Shown here: in pieces, positions 17,988 through 26,577 of the stretch
Numbering within the stretch: the first letter of the stretch is position 1
Layout of the letters: every line of letters starts with the position of its first letter
Origin: Alcanivorax sp.
Lineage (GTDB): Bacteria > Pseudomonadota > Gammaproteobacteria > Pseudomonadales > Alcanivoracaceae
Assembly: GCA_022449455.1 (NCBI GenBank)
Contig: JAKUPL010000017.1
Location: 28,479 to 92,478 of the forward strand
DNA length: 64,000 bases
Direction: 5' to 3'
Notes under the pieces: model-generated
What the model saw: the letters and a program-made list of their open reading frames with translations, nothing else
What the model was told of the DNA's origin: nothing
Databases searched by the model: none
Made by a program: the position numbers and the translations under genes

Positions 17988-19052
17988 TCAGCGCGCCAGT
18001 TCCGGGGTGTATTGCTTGACCGTTTTCTGAAGGCCGTCGAACAGGGCCTGACGGTCCAGGCCGCCGTCGTCGTTGGACACCCAGTCATCGACCACGCTCT
18101 GCGACGCCTCGAGCATGGCCTGATAGGCGGCGGCGTCCAGGGTGATGACGGTGTGCGCGTCATCGCCGTCGATGCGATTCTTCACCTGATCGATGGCCCG
18201 GTCCCAGGCCTTGCCGAACCGCACGGTGAGCGCCTCGCCGCTGTACTCATCGACGATCTTTTTCAGGTCATCCGGCAGGCTTTGATAGCGCTGCTGGTTC
18301 ATCAGCATGGCCAGGGTGGTGACGGTGGTGGTGGCCTGATCCGGCCCGGTAGTGGTGTGGTAGAAAGTGGTTTCGTCCAGTTTGGTGGGCGGCACCACCT
18401 CCCACACCGCCAGGGCGCCGTCGATCACGCCTTTGGAGAGCGTGTCGGCGATCTGCGACGGCGGCATGCTCACCGGGGTGGCGCCCACCGAGGTCAGGAA
18501 GCGGGACGCCAACCGGGTGGACGCGCGTACCCGCAGGCCCTTCATGTCGTCCAGATTGCGCACCGCCTTGCGGGCGGTGTGCAGGGTGCCGCCACCGTCG
18601 CTGTACACCGCCAGCACCTTGTAGTCCTTGAAGTCGTCCTTGGCGTACGTCGTGGAATAGTCCCAGATGATGCGGCTGGCGGTTTCGCCGCCGGCCGGCA
18701 GCACGAACGGCAGTTCCAGCGCCTCGCTGCGCGGGAAGCGGCCGGCGGAATAGCCCAGCGCCGTCCACACCACATCCACCACGCCGTTGCGCGCCAGGTC
18801 CGCCAGCTGCCCGGGGGTGCCGCCGAGCTGCATGGACGGATAGATCTCGCACTCGATACGGCCGTCCGACGCCGCCTTCATGTCCTCACACCAGGGCTCG
18901 ATCACATTCTGTTGGGCGTTGGAATTGGCCGGCAGGAAATGCTCGATACGCAGGGTGACGCTGTCGTCGGCATGGGCGGCGCCGAGGCTGAGCATCAGGC
19001 CCAGGGCGCTGCCGGCGATTCGAAGGGGGAGGTTTCTTATAGGTGTTTTCAT
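17988..19052 (-). CDS. TRAP transporter substrate-binding protein, DctP family (system 2)
   Basis: A 354-residue periplasmic binding protein. Its signal peptide covers IAGSALGLMLSLGAAHA. The DctP core follows, with LDDMKGLRVRASTRLASRFL near residue 160 holding the ligand-binding arginine region. The ATG at 19052 has GAGAGG upstream; 21 more codons are open without support. It is transcribed away from the flavin monooxygenase across a 311-base divergent region carrying the shared inverted repeat, which suggests coordinated induction with phenylacetate-type catabolism. The ligand is unproven. Confidence 0.93.
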   Translation of the reverse strand: MKTPIRNLPLRIAGSALGLMLSLGAAHADDSVTLRIEHFLPANSNAQQNVIEPWCEDMKAASDGRIECEIYPSMQLGGTPGQLADLARNGVVDVVWTALGYSAGRFPRSEALELPFVLPAGGETASRIIWDYSTTYAKDDFKDYKVLAVYSDGGGTLHTARKAVRNLDDMKGLRVRASTRLASRFLTSVGATPVSMPPSQIADTLSKGVIDGALAVWEVVPPTKLDETTFYHTTTGPDQATTTVTTLAMLMNQQRYQSLPDDLKKIVDEYSGEALTVRFGKAWDRAIDQVKNRIDGDDAHTVITLDAAAYQAMLEASQSVVDDWVSNDDGGLDRQALFDGLQKTVKQYTPELAR

Positions 19053-19363
19053 GGCGACCTCTCGCTGTGTTTGCTTGTTGTTTTCGATGGCGACACGCTG
19101 CGTGCAGCGCACCACAATCCATTAATTTATTAATGAATACTAAACAGCCTTCAAGCAGCCGGTCAATGCGCCGCCCCGAATAAAATTCGCTTCGACACGG
19201 GCGGGTATACATTCGCGACCGTCGCCGTTGGAAAGTGCAATTTTTCCTCTGGAAAACACCTGGGCCTGACGACGGGGCTCGCCGATGATGAAAAAAGCAA
19301 CGCGATCACACCCACCCCGATCGCCAGAACAACACTCATCAGAATAAAAAGGGAGAAGTCGCA
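19053..19363. other. Divergent promoter region between TRAP system 2 and the flavin monooxygenase
   Basis: 311 bases without a convincing gene. It holds the inverted repeat at 19120-19135 and AT-rich DNA around it. A 72-codon minus-strand frame across 19163-19381 has no recognisable features and overlaps the monooxygenase start, so I do not call it. Confidence 0.6.
19120..19135. promoter_or_regulatory. Inverted repeat, candidate HpaR-type operator at the TRAP/monooxygenase divergent promoters
   Basis: CATTAATTTATTAATG: perfect 6-base arms CATTAA/TTAATG around 4 bases. It lies 68-83 bases upstream of the dctP start and about 230 bases from the monooxygenase start. It is the same pattern as at 13740-13755 and 22205-22220. 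Confidence 0.6.
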
Positions 19364-21250
19364 GTGCAGTTCCATCACCACGGCTATGTTTCCAGCGATC
19401 CTCGCGTCGAGGACGCCGCCGGCACCGGCATCAACCGTCCCGAGGACCTGCCCGAGCGGGTCGACGTGCTGATCGTCGGCAGTGGCCCGGCGGGCATGAT
19501 CGCCGCCGCCCAGCTGGCCAAATACCCCAACGTCACCACCCGCATCGTGGAACGTCGCCCAGGCCGCCTGACGCTCGGCCAGGCCGACGGCATCCAGGCA
19601 CGCAGCGTGGAAACCTTCCAGGCCTTCGGCTTCGCCGAACGCATTACCGCCGAGGCCTACCGCATCACCGAGATGGCGTTCTGGTCACCGGACCCGGCCA
19701 ACCCGGACCACATCGCCCGTGCCTCGGTGGCGCTGGATGACGGCACCGGCGAGATCAGCGAATTCCCGCACTTGATCGTCAACCAGGCGCGGGTGCTGGA
19801 TTACTTCGCGGAGTACGCCCGCCACGCGCCGGCGCGCATCGAGCCGGACTACGGTCTGGAATTCGTCGGGCTGGAAATCGACCGCAGCGCCGAGTACCCG
19901 GTCACCGTGGCCCTGCGCCCTGTGAGCGGCGAACGGGAAGGCGAGCAACGCATCGTGCATGCCAAATACGTGATCGGTTGCGACGGCGCCCACAGCAAGG
20001 TGCGCCAGGCCATTGGCCGCCAGCACCTGGGTAAGGTGGCCAACCATGCCTGGGGCGTGATGGATGTGCTCGCCACCACCGACTTCCCGGATATCCGCAC
20101 CAAATGCGCGATCCAGTCCGCCAGCGGCGGCAGTATCCTGCATATCCCCCGCGAAGGTGGCCATCTGTTCCGCATGTACGTGGACCTGGGCGAGGTGTCC
20201 GCCGACGACAACCGTCAGGTGCGCCAGACCACCCTGGAGACCACCGTGGCCAAGGCCAACCGCATCCTCCATCCCTACACTCTGGAGGTGAAGGACTGCG
20301 CCTGGTACACGGTCTACGAGGTGGGCCACCGGGTCACCGACAAGTTCGACGACGTGGACCCGGGGGACGAGGGCCGTGTGGCGCCGCGCGTGTTCATCGC
20401 CGGGGACGCCTGCCACACCCACAGCGCCAAGGCCGGCCAGGGCATGAACGTGTCGATGCAGGACGGCTGGAACATCGCCTGGAAGCTGGGCCAGGTGCTG
20501 TCCGGCCAGGCGCCGGCGGAACTGCTGGCCACCTATTCCGAGGAGCGCCAGGAAGTGGCGCAGAACCTGATCGACTTCGACCGCGAATGGTCGAGCCTGA
20601 TGGCCAGGCCCACCGAGGAATTCGACGATCCCAAGGAACTGGCGGACTTCTATGTAAAAACCGCCGAATTCCCCGCCGGCTTCATGACCGAATATCGCCC
20701 TTCAATGATCACCGGCGACACCCGTCACCAGGCTCTGGCCACCGGCTTCCCGGTGGGCAAGCGCTTCAAGTCGGCGCCGGTGATGCGGGTGTGCGACGGC
20801 AACGACGTGCACCTGGGCCACCACGCCACCGCCGACGGCCGCTGGCGCCTCTACGCCTTCGCCGACACCGGCGCCGAGCGCCTGAACCGCTGGGCGGAAT
20901 GGATGCTCGACGCCGCCGCCTCGCCGGTGGTGCGCTTCACCCCGGTCGGCGCCGACCTGGACAGCCTGTTCGACATCAAGGTGATCTACCAGCAAACCCA
21001 CGGCGAGGTGGAATTCGGCCCGGCCATCGCGCCGTTGTTCAAACCCCGGGTGGGCCCGTTCCAGCTCATCGATTACGACAAGGTTTACGCCATCGATCCA
21101 CGGCAGGACATCTTCGAGGCACGCGGCATCGACCGTGGCGGGGCCGTGGTCGTGGTGCGGCCGGACCACTACGTCTCCCAGGTGCTGCCGTTCGACGCGG
21201 TGGACGAACTGGCGGCGTTCTTCGAGGCCAACACCCGACGCCCGGGCTGA
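19364..21250 (+). CDS. FAD-dependent aromatic monooxygenase, MobA (3-hydroxybenzoate 4-hydroxylase)-like
   Basis: A 628-residue class A flavoprotein hydroxylase. It has the FAD motif VDVLIVGSGPAGMIAAAQLA near residue 33, the DG motif GCDGAHSKVRQAIG near 205, the GD motif FIAGDACHTHSAKAGQGMNV near 345, and a thioredoxin-like C-terminal domain of the phenol hydroxylase type. Its start MQFH, the length and many segments (GQADGIQARS, HLIVNQARV, GVMDVLATTDFPD) resemble Comamonas MobA, which makes protocatechuate. No protocatechuate cleavage genes are near; the hpa operon is. Hydroxylation of 3-hydroxyphenylacetate (or the 4-isomer) to homoprotocatechuate is therefore a reasonable inference. The start is GTG with GGGAG upstream. 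Confidence 0.9.
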   Translation: MQFHHHGYVSSDPRVEDAAGTGINRPEDLPERVDVLIVGSGPAGMIAAAQLAKYPNVTTRIVERRPGRLTLGQADGIQARSVETFQAFGFAERITAEAYRITEMAFWSPDPANPDHIARASVALDDGTGEISEFPHLIVNQARVLDYFAEYARHAPARIEPDYGLEFVGLEIDRSAEYPVTVALRPVSGEREGEQRIVHAKYVIGCDGAHSKVRQAIGRQHLGKVANHAWGVMDVLATTDFPDIRTKCAIQSASGGSILHIPREGGHLFRMYVDLGEVSADDNRQVRQTTLETTVAKANRILHPYTLEVKDCAWYTVYEVGHRVTDKFDDVDPGDEGRVAPRVFIAGDACHTHSAKAGQGMNVSMQDGWNIAWKLGQVLSGQAPAELLATYSEERQEVAQNLIDFDREWSSLMARPTEEFDDPKELADFYVKTAEFPAGFMTEYRPSMITGDTRHQALATGFPVGKRFKSAPVMRVCDGNDVHLGHHATADGRWRLYAFADTGAERLNRWAEWMLDAAASPVVRFTPVGADLDSLFDIKVIYQQTHGEVEFGPAIAPLFKPRVGPFQLIDYDKVYAIDPRQDIFEARGIDRGGAVVVVRPDHYVSQVLPFDAVDELAAFFEANTRRPG

Positions 21251-21255
21251 GCCGA

Positions 21256-22155
21256 TCAGCCGCGCCGGTTGTGGCGGCGATAGCGCCCCGGCGTCATGCC
21301 CGCCTCTCGGGTGAAAAAACGGGAGAAGTAGGCGGGATCGTTGAAGCCCAGACGGTAGCCGATCTCGTTGATGGAGGCGGCGGTGAAGATCAGCAGCCGC
21401 CGCGCCTCCTGAATCTGGCGGTCGAACACCAATCGCTTGCTGGGTTTGCCGGCGGTGCGACGGCAAATCTCGTTGAGCCGGTTTTCGGTGACGTCCAGGG
21501 CCTCGGCGTATTGGGAGAGCGTCCAATGCTGGGCGTGATGGTCCTCGATCAACATCTGGAAACGCTGAAACACGGCCAGGTCCTCGTGGCGGGCCGGTTG
21601 CGACGGCAGCGCGCTGCTCGACAGCCGGAACAGACGGATAAAAATCAGCCGCGCCAGGCTGCGCACCGCCAGCTCGCGGCCGGCGCCGTCGCTGGCGGCC
21701 TCATCGCCCAGCGCGTCGAACAGCCGCTCCAAACGGTCCAGCTCGGCGTGCCGGTGCGGCTCCAGCTGCGCGCGGGCCACGCACAACGGTCGTACCTCGG
21801 TGGGATCGCCCAGGTCACCGCTCTCCTCCAGCAGGCTCCATACCAGCTGCTGGCGCACGGTGAGCACATGGCCGTCGGCGTCCGCCTGGGTGACGAAGGC
21901 GTGGGTCACGGTGGGCGGGGTAAGAAAAAACAGAGGCCCGTACTGGTGATGCTGGCGCTCGTCCAGATAGACACGCACCAGGCCGCTTTTCACGAAGTGC
22001 ACCTGGAAAAAACGATCATGGCGGTGGGCCGGCATGTTGCGGCCGAAGAAATCCGCCATCGGGCCCAGCGCGTCGTAGTGCACCTCGGCGTCGGCGTAGC
22101 GCTGATCGTAGACCTGACCGATGTTGATGTTGGGAATCGGTTCGTTGTTGTTCAT
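21256..22155 (-). CDS. hpaA: 4-hydroxyphenylacetate catabolism regulator, HpaA-like AraC family
   Basis: A 299-residue activator. The N-terminal cupin-like effector domain carries HRHDRFFQVHFVKSGLVRVY near residue 45 and FLTPPTVTHAFVTQADADG near 80, closely like E. coli HpaA, which senses 4-hydroxyphenylacetate. The C-terminal AraC domain has two helix-turn-helix units ending in GYRLGFNDPAYFSRFF and MTPGRYR. The ATG at 22155 has GGAGAG at good spacing; the longer frame to 22188 lacks support. It is divergent from hpaG1, and 5 bases separate its stop from that of the monooxygenase. In E. coli HpaA activates hpaBC; here it may activate the monooxygenase or the hpa operon. Confidence 0.88.
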   Translation of the reverse strand: MNNNEPIPNINIGQVYDQRYADAEVHYDALGPMADFFGRNMPAHRHDRFFQVHFVKSGLVRVYLDERQHHQYGPLFFLTPPTVTHAFVTQADADGHVLTVRQQLVWSLLEESGDLGDPTEVRPLCVARAQLEPHRHAELDRLERLFDALGDEAASDGAGRELAVRSLARLIFIRLFRLSSSALPSQPARHEDLAVFQRFQMLIEDHHAQHWTLSQYAEALDVTENRLNEICRRTAGKPSKRLVFDRQIQEARRLLIFTAASINEIGYRLGFNDPAYFSRFFTREAGMTPGRYRRHNRRG

Positions 22156-22204
22156 AAGGGCTCTCCACGGCCCAGCATACCCGATCACGTCGGCCGCTTG
22201 AATT

Positions 22205-22220
22205 CATTAACATCTTAATG
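22205..22220. promoter_or_regulatory. Inverted repeat, candidate HpaR operator between hpaA and hpaG1
   Basis: CATTAACATCTTAATG: perfect 6-base arms CATTAA/TTAATG around CATC. It lies 35-50 bases upstream of hpaG1 and 50-65 bases upstream of hpaA, where a MarR-type repressor would block both promoters. It is one of three such sites in the window. Confidence 0.65.
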
Positions 22221-22254
22221 TACAAAATCCGGCAAAGAACAAACAGGAGTTCCC

Positions 22255-23034
22255 ATGCGCCACGCCCTCGTGGAAATCAACGGCCAGCCCAGCGCCGTCA
22301 CCGTGGACGGTGAACGGTTGCGGCGCGCCGACGGCGAGATCCTCGCCGCCGACCCGGTGCGCTGGCTGCCGCCGGTGTCCGGCACCGTGTTCGGCATCGC
22401 CCTCAACGACCGCGCCCTGCTGGAGTCTCACCTGGACAGCTTCAACCAGCCCCCTTACGACAAGCCGCCTGCCAAACCGGTGCTGTTCATCAAGACCCCG
22501 AACACCCGCAACGGCCATCTCGGGTCGGTGGCACGGCCCACCGGCGAGCGTTTGCAGCCCGGCCCGTCCCTGGGCGTGGTGATCGGCAAGACCGCCAGCC
22601 GGGTGAGCGAAGCGGACGCCCTCGCCCATGTGGCCGGCTACACCGTGGTCAACGAATTCAGCCTGCCGGAAGACAGCTATTACCGGCCGGCGGTGAAGGC
22701 CAAGTGCCGCGACGGCTTCTGCCCGATCGGCCCCTGGGTCACCGACGCCACCGAGGTCGGCGACCCGTCCGGCCTGGGCGTGCGCCTCACCGTCAACGGT
22801 GAGCTCAAACAGGAAGGCAACACCGCCAATTTCGTGCGCCCGGTGGCGCGGTTGATCGCCGAGCTCAGCGAATTCATGACCCTGCACGAAGGCGACCTGC
22901 TGATCGCCGGCGTGCCGGCGGGCCGCGTGGACGTTCAGCCCGGCGACGAAGTGGCGGTGGAGATCGACAAGGTCGGCACGCTGGTGTCGTTGGTGACGGA
23001 AGAAGACGCCACCCGGAAAGGAGACCGCTCATGA
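22255..23034 (+). CDS. hpaG1: HpaG N-terminal subunit: homoprotocatechuate pathway isomerase/decarboxylase
   Basis: A 259-residue fumarylacetoacetate-hydrolase-fold protein. It matches the N-terminal half of E. coli HpaG (HpcE): VFGIALNDR near residue 44, YRPAVKAKCRDGFCPIG near 142, then VNGELKQEGNTANFVRP and LSEFMTLHEGD. With HpaG2 it converts 5-oxopent-3-ene-1,2,5-tricarboxylate to 2-oxohept-3-enedioate by decarboxylation and isomerisation. E. coli has one fused gene; here the halves are separate and coupled by an ATGA overlap. AGGAG precedes the ATG. It is first in the hpa operon. Confidence 0.95.
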   Translation: MRHALVEINGQPSAVTVDGERLRRADGEILAADPVRWLPPVSGTVFGIALNDRALLESHLDSFNQPPYDKPPAKPVLFIKTPNTRNGHLGSVARPTGERLQPGPSLGVVIGKTASRVSEADALAHVAGYTVVNEFSLPEDSYYRPAVKAKCRDGFCPIGPWVTDATEVGDPSGLGVRLTVNGELKQEGNTANFVRPVARLIAELSEFMTLHEGDLLIAGVPAGRVDVQPGDEVAVEIDKVGTLVSLVTEEDATRKGDRS

Positions 23035-23810
23035 AACACGCTCGCATCCAGCACCGGGGCGAGGTGCTCGACGTCACCGTCAACGACGACGGCAATATCG
23101 TGCTGGCCGACGGCAAAGTCCTCGACGCCGACCAGGTGACCTGGCTGCCGCCGGCCACCGGCACCCTGTTCGCCCTGGGCCTGAACTACGCCGATCATGC
23201 CGCCGAGCTGAGCTTCAAGTCGGCGCCCAAGGAACCGTTGGTGTTCGTCAAGTCGCCCAACGCCTACACCGGCCACGACGGTTACAGCTGGCGTCCGGAT
23301 GGCGTGGACTATATGCACTACGAGTGCGAGCTGGTGGCGGTGATCGGCAAGACCGCGCGCCATGTCCGCCGCGCCGACGCCCTGGAGTACGTGGCCGGCT
23401 ATACGCTGTGCAACGACTACGCCATCCGCGACTACCTGGAAAACTACTACCGGCCCAACCTGCGCGTGAAGAACCGCGACAGCACCACCCCGGTGGGCCC
23501 CTGGATCGTCGACAGGAGCCAGGTTCCGGAGCCCAACAACCTGACCCTGCGCACCTATATCAACGGCGAACTGAAACAGGAAGGCACCACCGCCGACATG
23601 ATTTTCGACGTGCCTTTCCTGATCGAATACCTGTCCGGCTTCATGACCCTGCAGCCCGGCGACATGATCGCCACGGGCACCCCCAAGGGCATGGCGGACG
23701 TGCAACCCGGCGACGTGGTGGACGTGGAGATCGAGGGCATCGGTCGGCTGCGCAACACCATGCTCAGCGAAAGTGAATTCTTCAAGAACGCGAAGGAGCA
23801 GTCATCGTGA
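23031..23810 (+). CDS. hpaG2: HpaG C-terminal subunit: homoprotocatechuate pathway decarboxylase/isomerase
   Basis: A 259-residue fumarylacetoacetate-hydrolase-family protein matching the C-terminal half of E. coli HpaG: LFALGLNYADHAAELSFKSA near residue 46, MHYECELVAVIGK with the metal-binding acidic residues, NDYAIRDYLENYYRPNLRVK near 130 and GDMIATGTPKGMADVQPGD near 215. It forms the bifunctional isomerase/decarboxylase with HpaG1. It overlaps hpaG1 (ATGA) and hpaE (GTGA). The two subunits are clear paralogues with identical length, consistent with an ancient duplication. Confidence 0.95.
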   Translation: MKHARIQHRGEVLDVTVNDDGNIVLADGKVLDADQVTWLPPATGTLFALGLNYADHAAELSFKSAPKEPLVFVKSPNAYTGHDGYSWRPDGVDYMHYECELVAVIGKTARHVRRADALEYVAGYTLCNDYAIRDYLENYYRPNLRVKNRDSTTPVGPWIVDRSQVPEPNNLTLRTYINGELKQEGTTADMIFDVPFLIEYLSGFMTLQPGDMIATGTPKGMADVQPGDVVDVEIEGIGRLRNTMLSESEFFKNAKEQSS

Positions 23811-25267
23811 TCAAGCACTGGATCAACGGCCGGGAAGTGGAAAGCCCGGAAACGTTCGACAACATCAACCCGGCCACCGGCGAAGTCATCGGTCCGGTGG
23901 CCAGCGGCACCGAAAAGGAAGTGAACGAAGCGGTGGCCGCCGCCAAAGCCGCGTTTCCGGCCTGGGCCAACACTCCGGCCAAGGAACGGGCGCGCCTGAT
24001 GCGCCGACTCGGCGAGCTGATCGATGAAAACGTGCCGCGTCTGGCGGAGCTGGAAACCCTGGATACCGGTCTGCCCATCCATCAGACCAAGAACGTGCTG
24101 ATCCCGCGCGCCTCGCACAACTTCAATTTCTTCGCTGAAGTCTGCACGCGCATGAACGGCCACACTTACCCGGTGGACGACCAGATGCTCAACTACACCC
24201 TGTACCAGCCGGTGGGGGTGTGCGCGCTGGTGTCGCCGTGGAACGTGCCGTTCATGACCGCCACCTGGAAAACCGCCCCCTGCCTGGCGCTGGGCAACAC
24301 CGCCGTGCTCAAGATGTCCGAGCTGTCGCCGATGACCGCCGCGGAACTGGGCAAGCTGACCAAGGAGGCGGGCATCCCGGACGGAGTGTTCAACGTGATC
24401 CAGGGCTACGGGTCCACCGCCGGCGACGCCCTGGTGCGTCATCCGGACGTGCGCGCGGTGTCCTTCACCGGCGGCACCGCCACTGGCCGCAAGATCGTGC
24501 AGAACGGTGGCATGAAGAAATACTCCATGGAACTGGGCGGCAAGTCGCCGGTGCTGGTGTTCGAGGACGCGGACCTGGATCGCGCCCTGGACGCCGCGCT
24601 GTTCACCATCTTCTCGTTGAACGGCGAGCGCTGCACCGCCGGCAGCCGCATCTTCATTCAGGAAAGCGTCTACGACGAATTCGTGAAAAAGTTCGCCGAA
24701 CGGGCCAGAAAACTGAAGGTGGGCGATCCCGAAAACCCGGATACCCAGGTCGGTTCCATGATCACCCGGCAGCACTACGAGAAAGTCACCGGCTACATCC
24801 GCATCGGTATCGAGGAAGGCGCCAAACTGGTGGCCGGTGGCCTGGAGCGCCCCGAGGGCCTGCCCGACCGCGTCGCCAACGGCCAGTTCATCCAGCCCAC
24901 GGTGTTCGCCGATGTGGACAACAAGATGCGCATCTGCCAGGAAGAAATCTTCGGCCCGGTGGTGTGCCTGGGCAAGTTCACCGACGAGGCCCACGCCCTG
25001 GAGCTGGCCAACGACGTGCAGTATGGCCTGGCCTCCTACGTGTGGACCGAGAACCTGGCCAAGGCCCACCGCATGGCGCGGGGCATCGAAGCCGGCATGG
25101 TGTTCATCAACAGTCAGAACGTACGCGACCTGCGCCAGCCTTTCGGTGGCATCAAACAATCCGGCACCGGCCGCGAGGGCGGTGAATACAGCTTCGAGGT
25201 GTTCGCCGAGGTGAAGAACGTCTGCGTCGCCATGGGCCACCATCACATTCCGCGCTGGGGCGTCTGA
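23807..25267 (+). CDS. hpaE: 5-carboxymethyl-2-hydroxymuconate semialdehyde dehydrogenase
   Basis: A 486-residue NAD+-dependent aldehyde dehydrogenase that oxidises the ring-cleavage semialdehyde of homoprotocatechuate to the corresponding dicarboxylic acid. It has the WNVPFMTATWK region near residue 145, the glutamate motif [17 protein letters not shown] near 240, the catalytic cysteine in NGERCTAGSR near 275, and the HpaE-specific C-terminus VKNVCVAMGHHHIPRWGV. The start is GTG at 23807, translationally coupled to hpaG2 by GTGA. Third gene of the operon. Confidence 0.95.
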   Translation: MIKHWINGREVESPETFDNINPATGEVIGPVASGTEKEVNEAVAAAKAAFPAWANTPAKERARLMRRLGELIDENVPRLAELETLDTGLPIHQTKNVLIPRASHNFNFFAEVCTRMNGHTYPVDDQMLNYTLYQPVGVCALVSPWNVPFMTATWKTAPCLALGNTAVLKMSELSPMTAAELGKLTKEAGIPDGVFNVIQGYGSTAGDALVRHPDVRAVSFTGGTATGRKIVQNGGMKKYSMELGGKSPVLVFEDADLDRALDAALFTIFSLNGERCTAGSRIFIQESVYDEFVKKFAERARKLKVGDPENPDTQVGSMITRQHYEKVTGYIRIGIEEGAKLVAGGLERPEGLPDRVANGQFIQPTVFADVDNKMRICQEEIFGPVVCLGKFTDEAHALELANDVQYGLASYVWTENLAKAHRMARGIEAGMVFINSQNVRDLRQPFGGIKQSGTGREGGEYSFEVFAEVKNVCVAMGHHHIPRWGV

Positions 25268-25295
25268 CCCCGGCGCGGCGATAAGGAGAAGAACA

Positions 25296-26159
25296 ATGGG
25301 AGAGGTCGTTCTCGCCGCCAAAGTCTGCCATGTACCGTCCATGTACCTGTCCGAACTGCCGGGTCCCCACCAGGGATGCCGGCAGGCGGCCATCGACGGG
25401 CACAAGGAAATCGGCCGCCGTGCCCGCGCGCTGGGCGCCGACACCGCCCTGGTGTTCGACGTGCACTGGCTGGTCAACAGCGGCTACCACATCAACTGCG
25501 GTGAACGGTTCGAGGGCATCTACACCAGCAACGAGCTGCCCCATTTCATCAAGGACATGCACTACCGGTACGACGGCGCCCCGGACCTGGGCGAACTCAT
25601 CGCCGAGCAAGCCAACGCCGCCGACGTGCGCACCCGCGCGCACAATATTTCCAGCCTGCATCTGGAATACGGCACCCTGGTGCCGATGCGCTACATGCAC
25701 ATGGACGTACCCGCGGAGCAGCACTTCAAGGTGGTGTCGGTGGCGTCCTGGTGCGCCTGGCACCGGCTGGAGGACAGCTTTACCTTCGGCGCCGCCGTGC
25801 GCCGCGCCATCGAGGCCAGCGACCGCAAGGTAGTGGTGCTGGCCTCCGGTTCCCTCTCGCACCGTTTCTCCGACGACCGCCTGGCCGACCAGAACCTGCA
25901 CAAATGGAGCCGCGAGTTCGACCGGCAGATGGATCTGCGCGTGGTGGAACTGTGGAAGCAGGGCCGTTTCAAGGAGTTCTGCGCCATGCTGCCGGACTAC
26001 GCCGAGCACTGCTACGGCGAGGGCGGCATGCACGACACCGCCATGCTGCTGGGTCTGCTCGGCGGCGAGGACTACGACCGGCCGGTGGAAGTGCTTACCG
26101 ACCTGTACGCCAGCTCCGGCACCGGACAGATCAACGCCGTTTTTCCGCTGCCCTGGTAG
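25296..26159 (+). CDS. hpaD: 3,4-dihydroxyphenylacetate (homoprotocatechuate) 2,3-dioxygenase
   Basis: A 287-residue extradiol ring-cleavage enzyme of the LigB superfamily that opens homoprotocatechuate to 5-carboxymethyl-2-hydroxymuconate semialdehyde. The match to E. coli HpaD runs end to end: KVCHVPSMYLSELPG at the N-terminus with an iron-ligand histidine, FDVHWLVNSGYHINC near 52, LASGSLSHRFSDD near 185 and SSGTGQINAVFPLPW at the end. It has a strong AAGGAG. It defines the operon as the homoprotocatechuate meta-cleavage route. Confidence 0.97.
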   Translation: MGEVVLAAKVCHVPSMYLSELPGPHQGCRQAAIDGHKEIGRRARALGADTALVFDVHWLVNSGYHINCGERFEGIYTSNELPHFIKDMHYRYDGAPDLGELIAEQANAADVRTRAHNISSLHLEYGTLVPMRYMHMDVPAEQHFKVVSVASWCAWHRLEDSFTFGAAVRRAIEASDRKVVVLASGSLSHRFSDDRLADQNLHKWSREFDRQMDLRVVELWKQGRFKEFCAMLPDYAEHCYGEGGMHDTAMLLGLLGGEDYDRPVEVLTDLYASSGTGQINAVFPLPW

Positions 26160-26187
26160 GCCCCATCGCGATTCAAGGAGAAATTCC

Positions 26188-26577
26188 ATGCCTCACTTCA
26201 TCGCTGAATACAGCGCCAACCTGGACGGCGACGCGGACTTCCCCGCCCTGTTCGAAACCGTGCACCGGGTGCTCGGCGATTCCGGTGTGTTCCCGCTGGG
26301 CGGCATCCGCAGCCGCGCCATCCGCCACGACACGTACCGCATCGCCGACGGCGCCCACGACTACGCCTTCGTCCATATGACCCTGAAAGTGGGCAGCGGT
26401 CGCGACCTGGCCACCCGCCGGGCCGTGGCGGAAACCCTGTTCGAGGCGATCAAGGCGCACTTCGCGCCGCTGCAGGCGGAACGTCTGCTGGCGGTGTCCT
26501 TCGAGATGACCGAGTTGGATCCGGACCTCAATTTCAAACACAACAATATTCACGACTTTCTCAAGGGAGAGCGCTGA
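26188..26577 (+). CDS. hpaF: 5-carboxymethyl-2-hydroxymuconate delta-isomerase
   Basis: A 129-residue trimeric isomerase of the tautomerase superfamily. It begins MPHF with the catalytic N-terminal proline after Met removal, and contains [20 protein letters not shown] near residue 35 and [15 protein letters not shown] near 55, as in E. coli HpaF (CHMI). It converts 5-carboxymethyl-2-hydroxymuconate to 5-oxopent-3-ene-1,2,5-tricarboxylate, the HpaG substrate. Its stop overlaps the hpaH start by one base. Confidence 0.95.
   Translation: MPHFIAEYSANLDGDADFPALFETVHRVLGDSGVFPLGGIRSRAIRHDTYRIADGAHDYAFVHMTLKVGSGRDLATRRAVAETLFEAIKAHFAPLQAERLLAVSFEMTELDPDLNFKHNNIHDFLKGER

Noticed and set aside
19163..19381. 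A 72-codon minus-strand frame with a hydrophobic N-terminus in the divergent promoter region
   Set aside because: It overlaps the monooxygenase start, lacks a ribosome-binding site I can recognise and has no family resemblance.
20104..22218. A 704-codon frame across the monooxygenase and hpaA
   Set aside because: Arg/Pro/Gly-rich shadow reading; the real genes on both strands explain the region.
23555..25477. A 640-codon antisense frame across hpaG2, hpaE and hpaD
   Set aside because: Shadow of well-matched hpa genes; no domain features.
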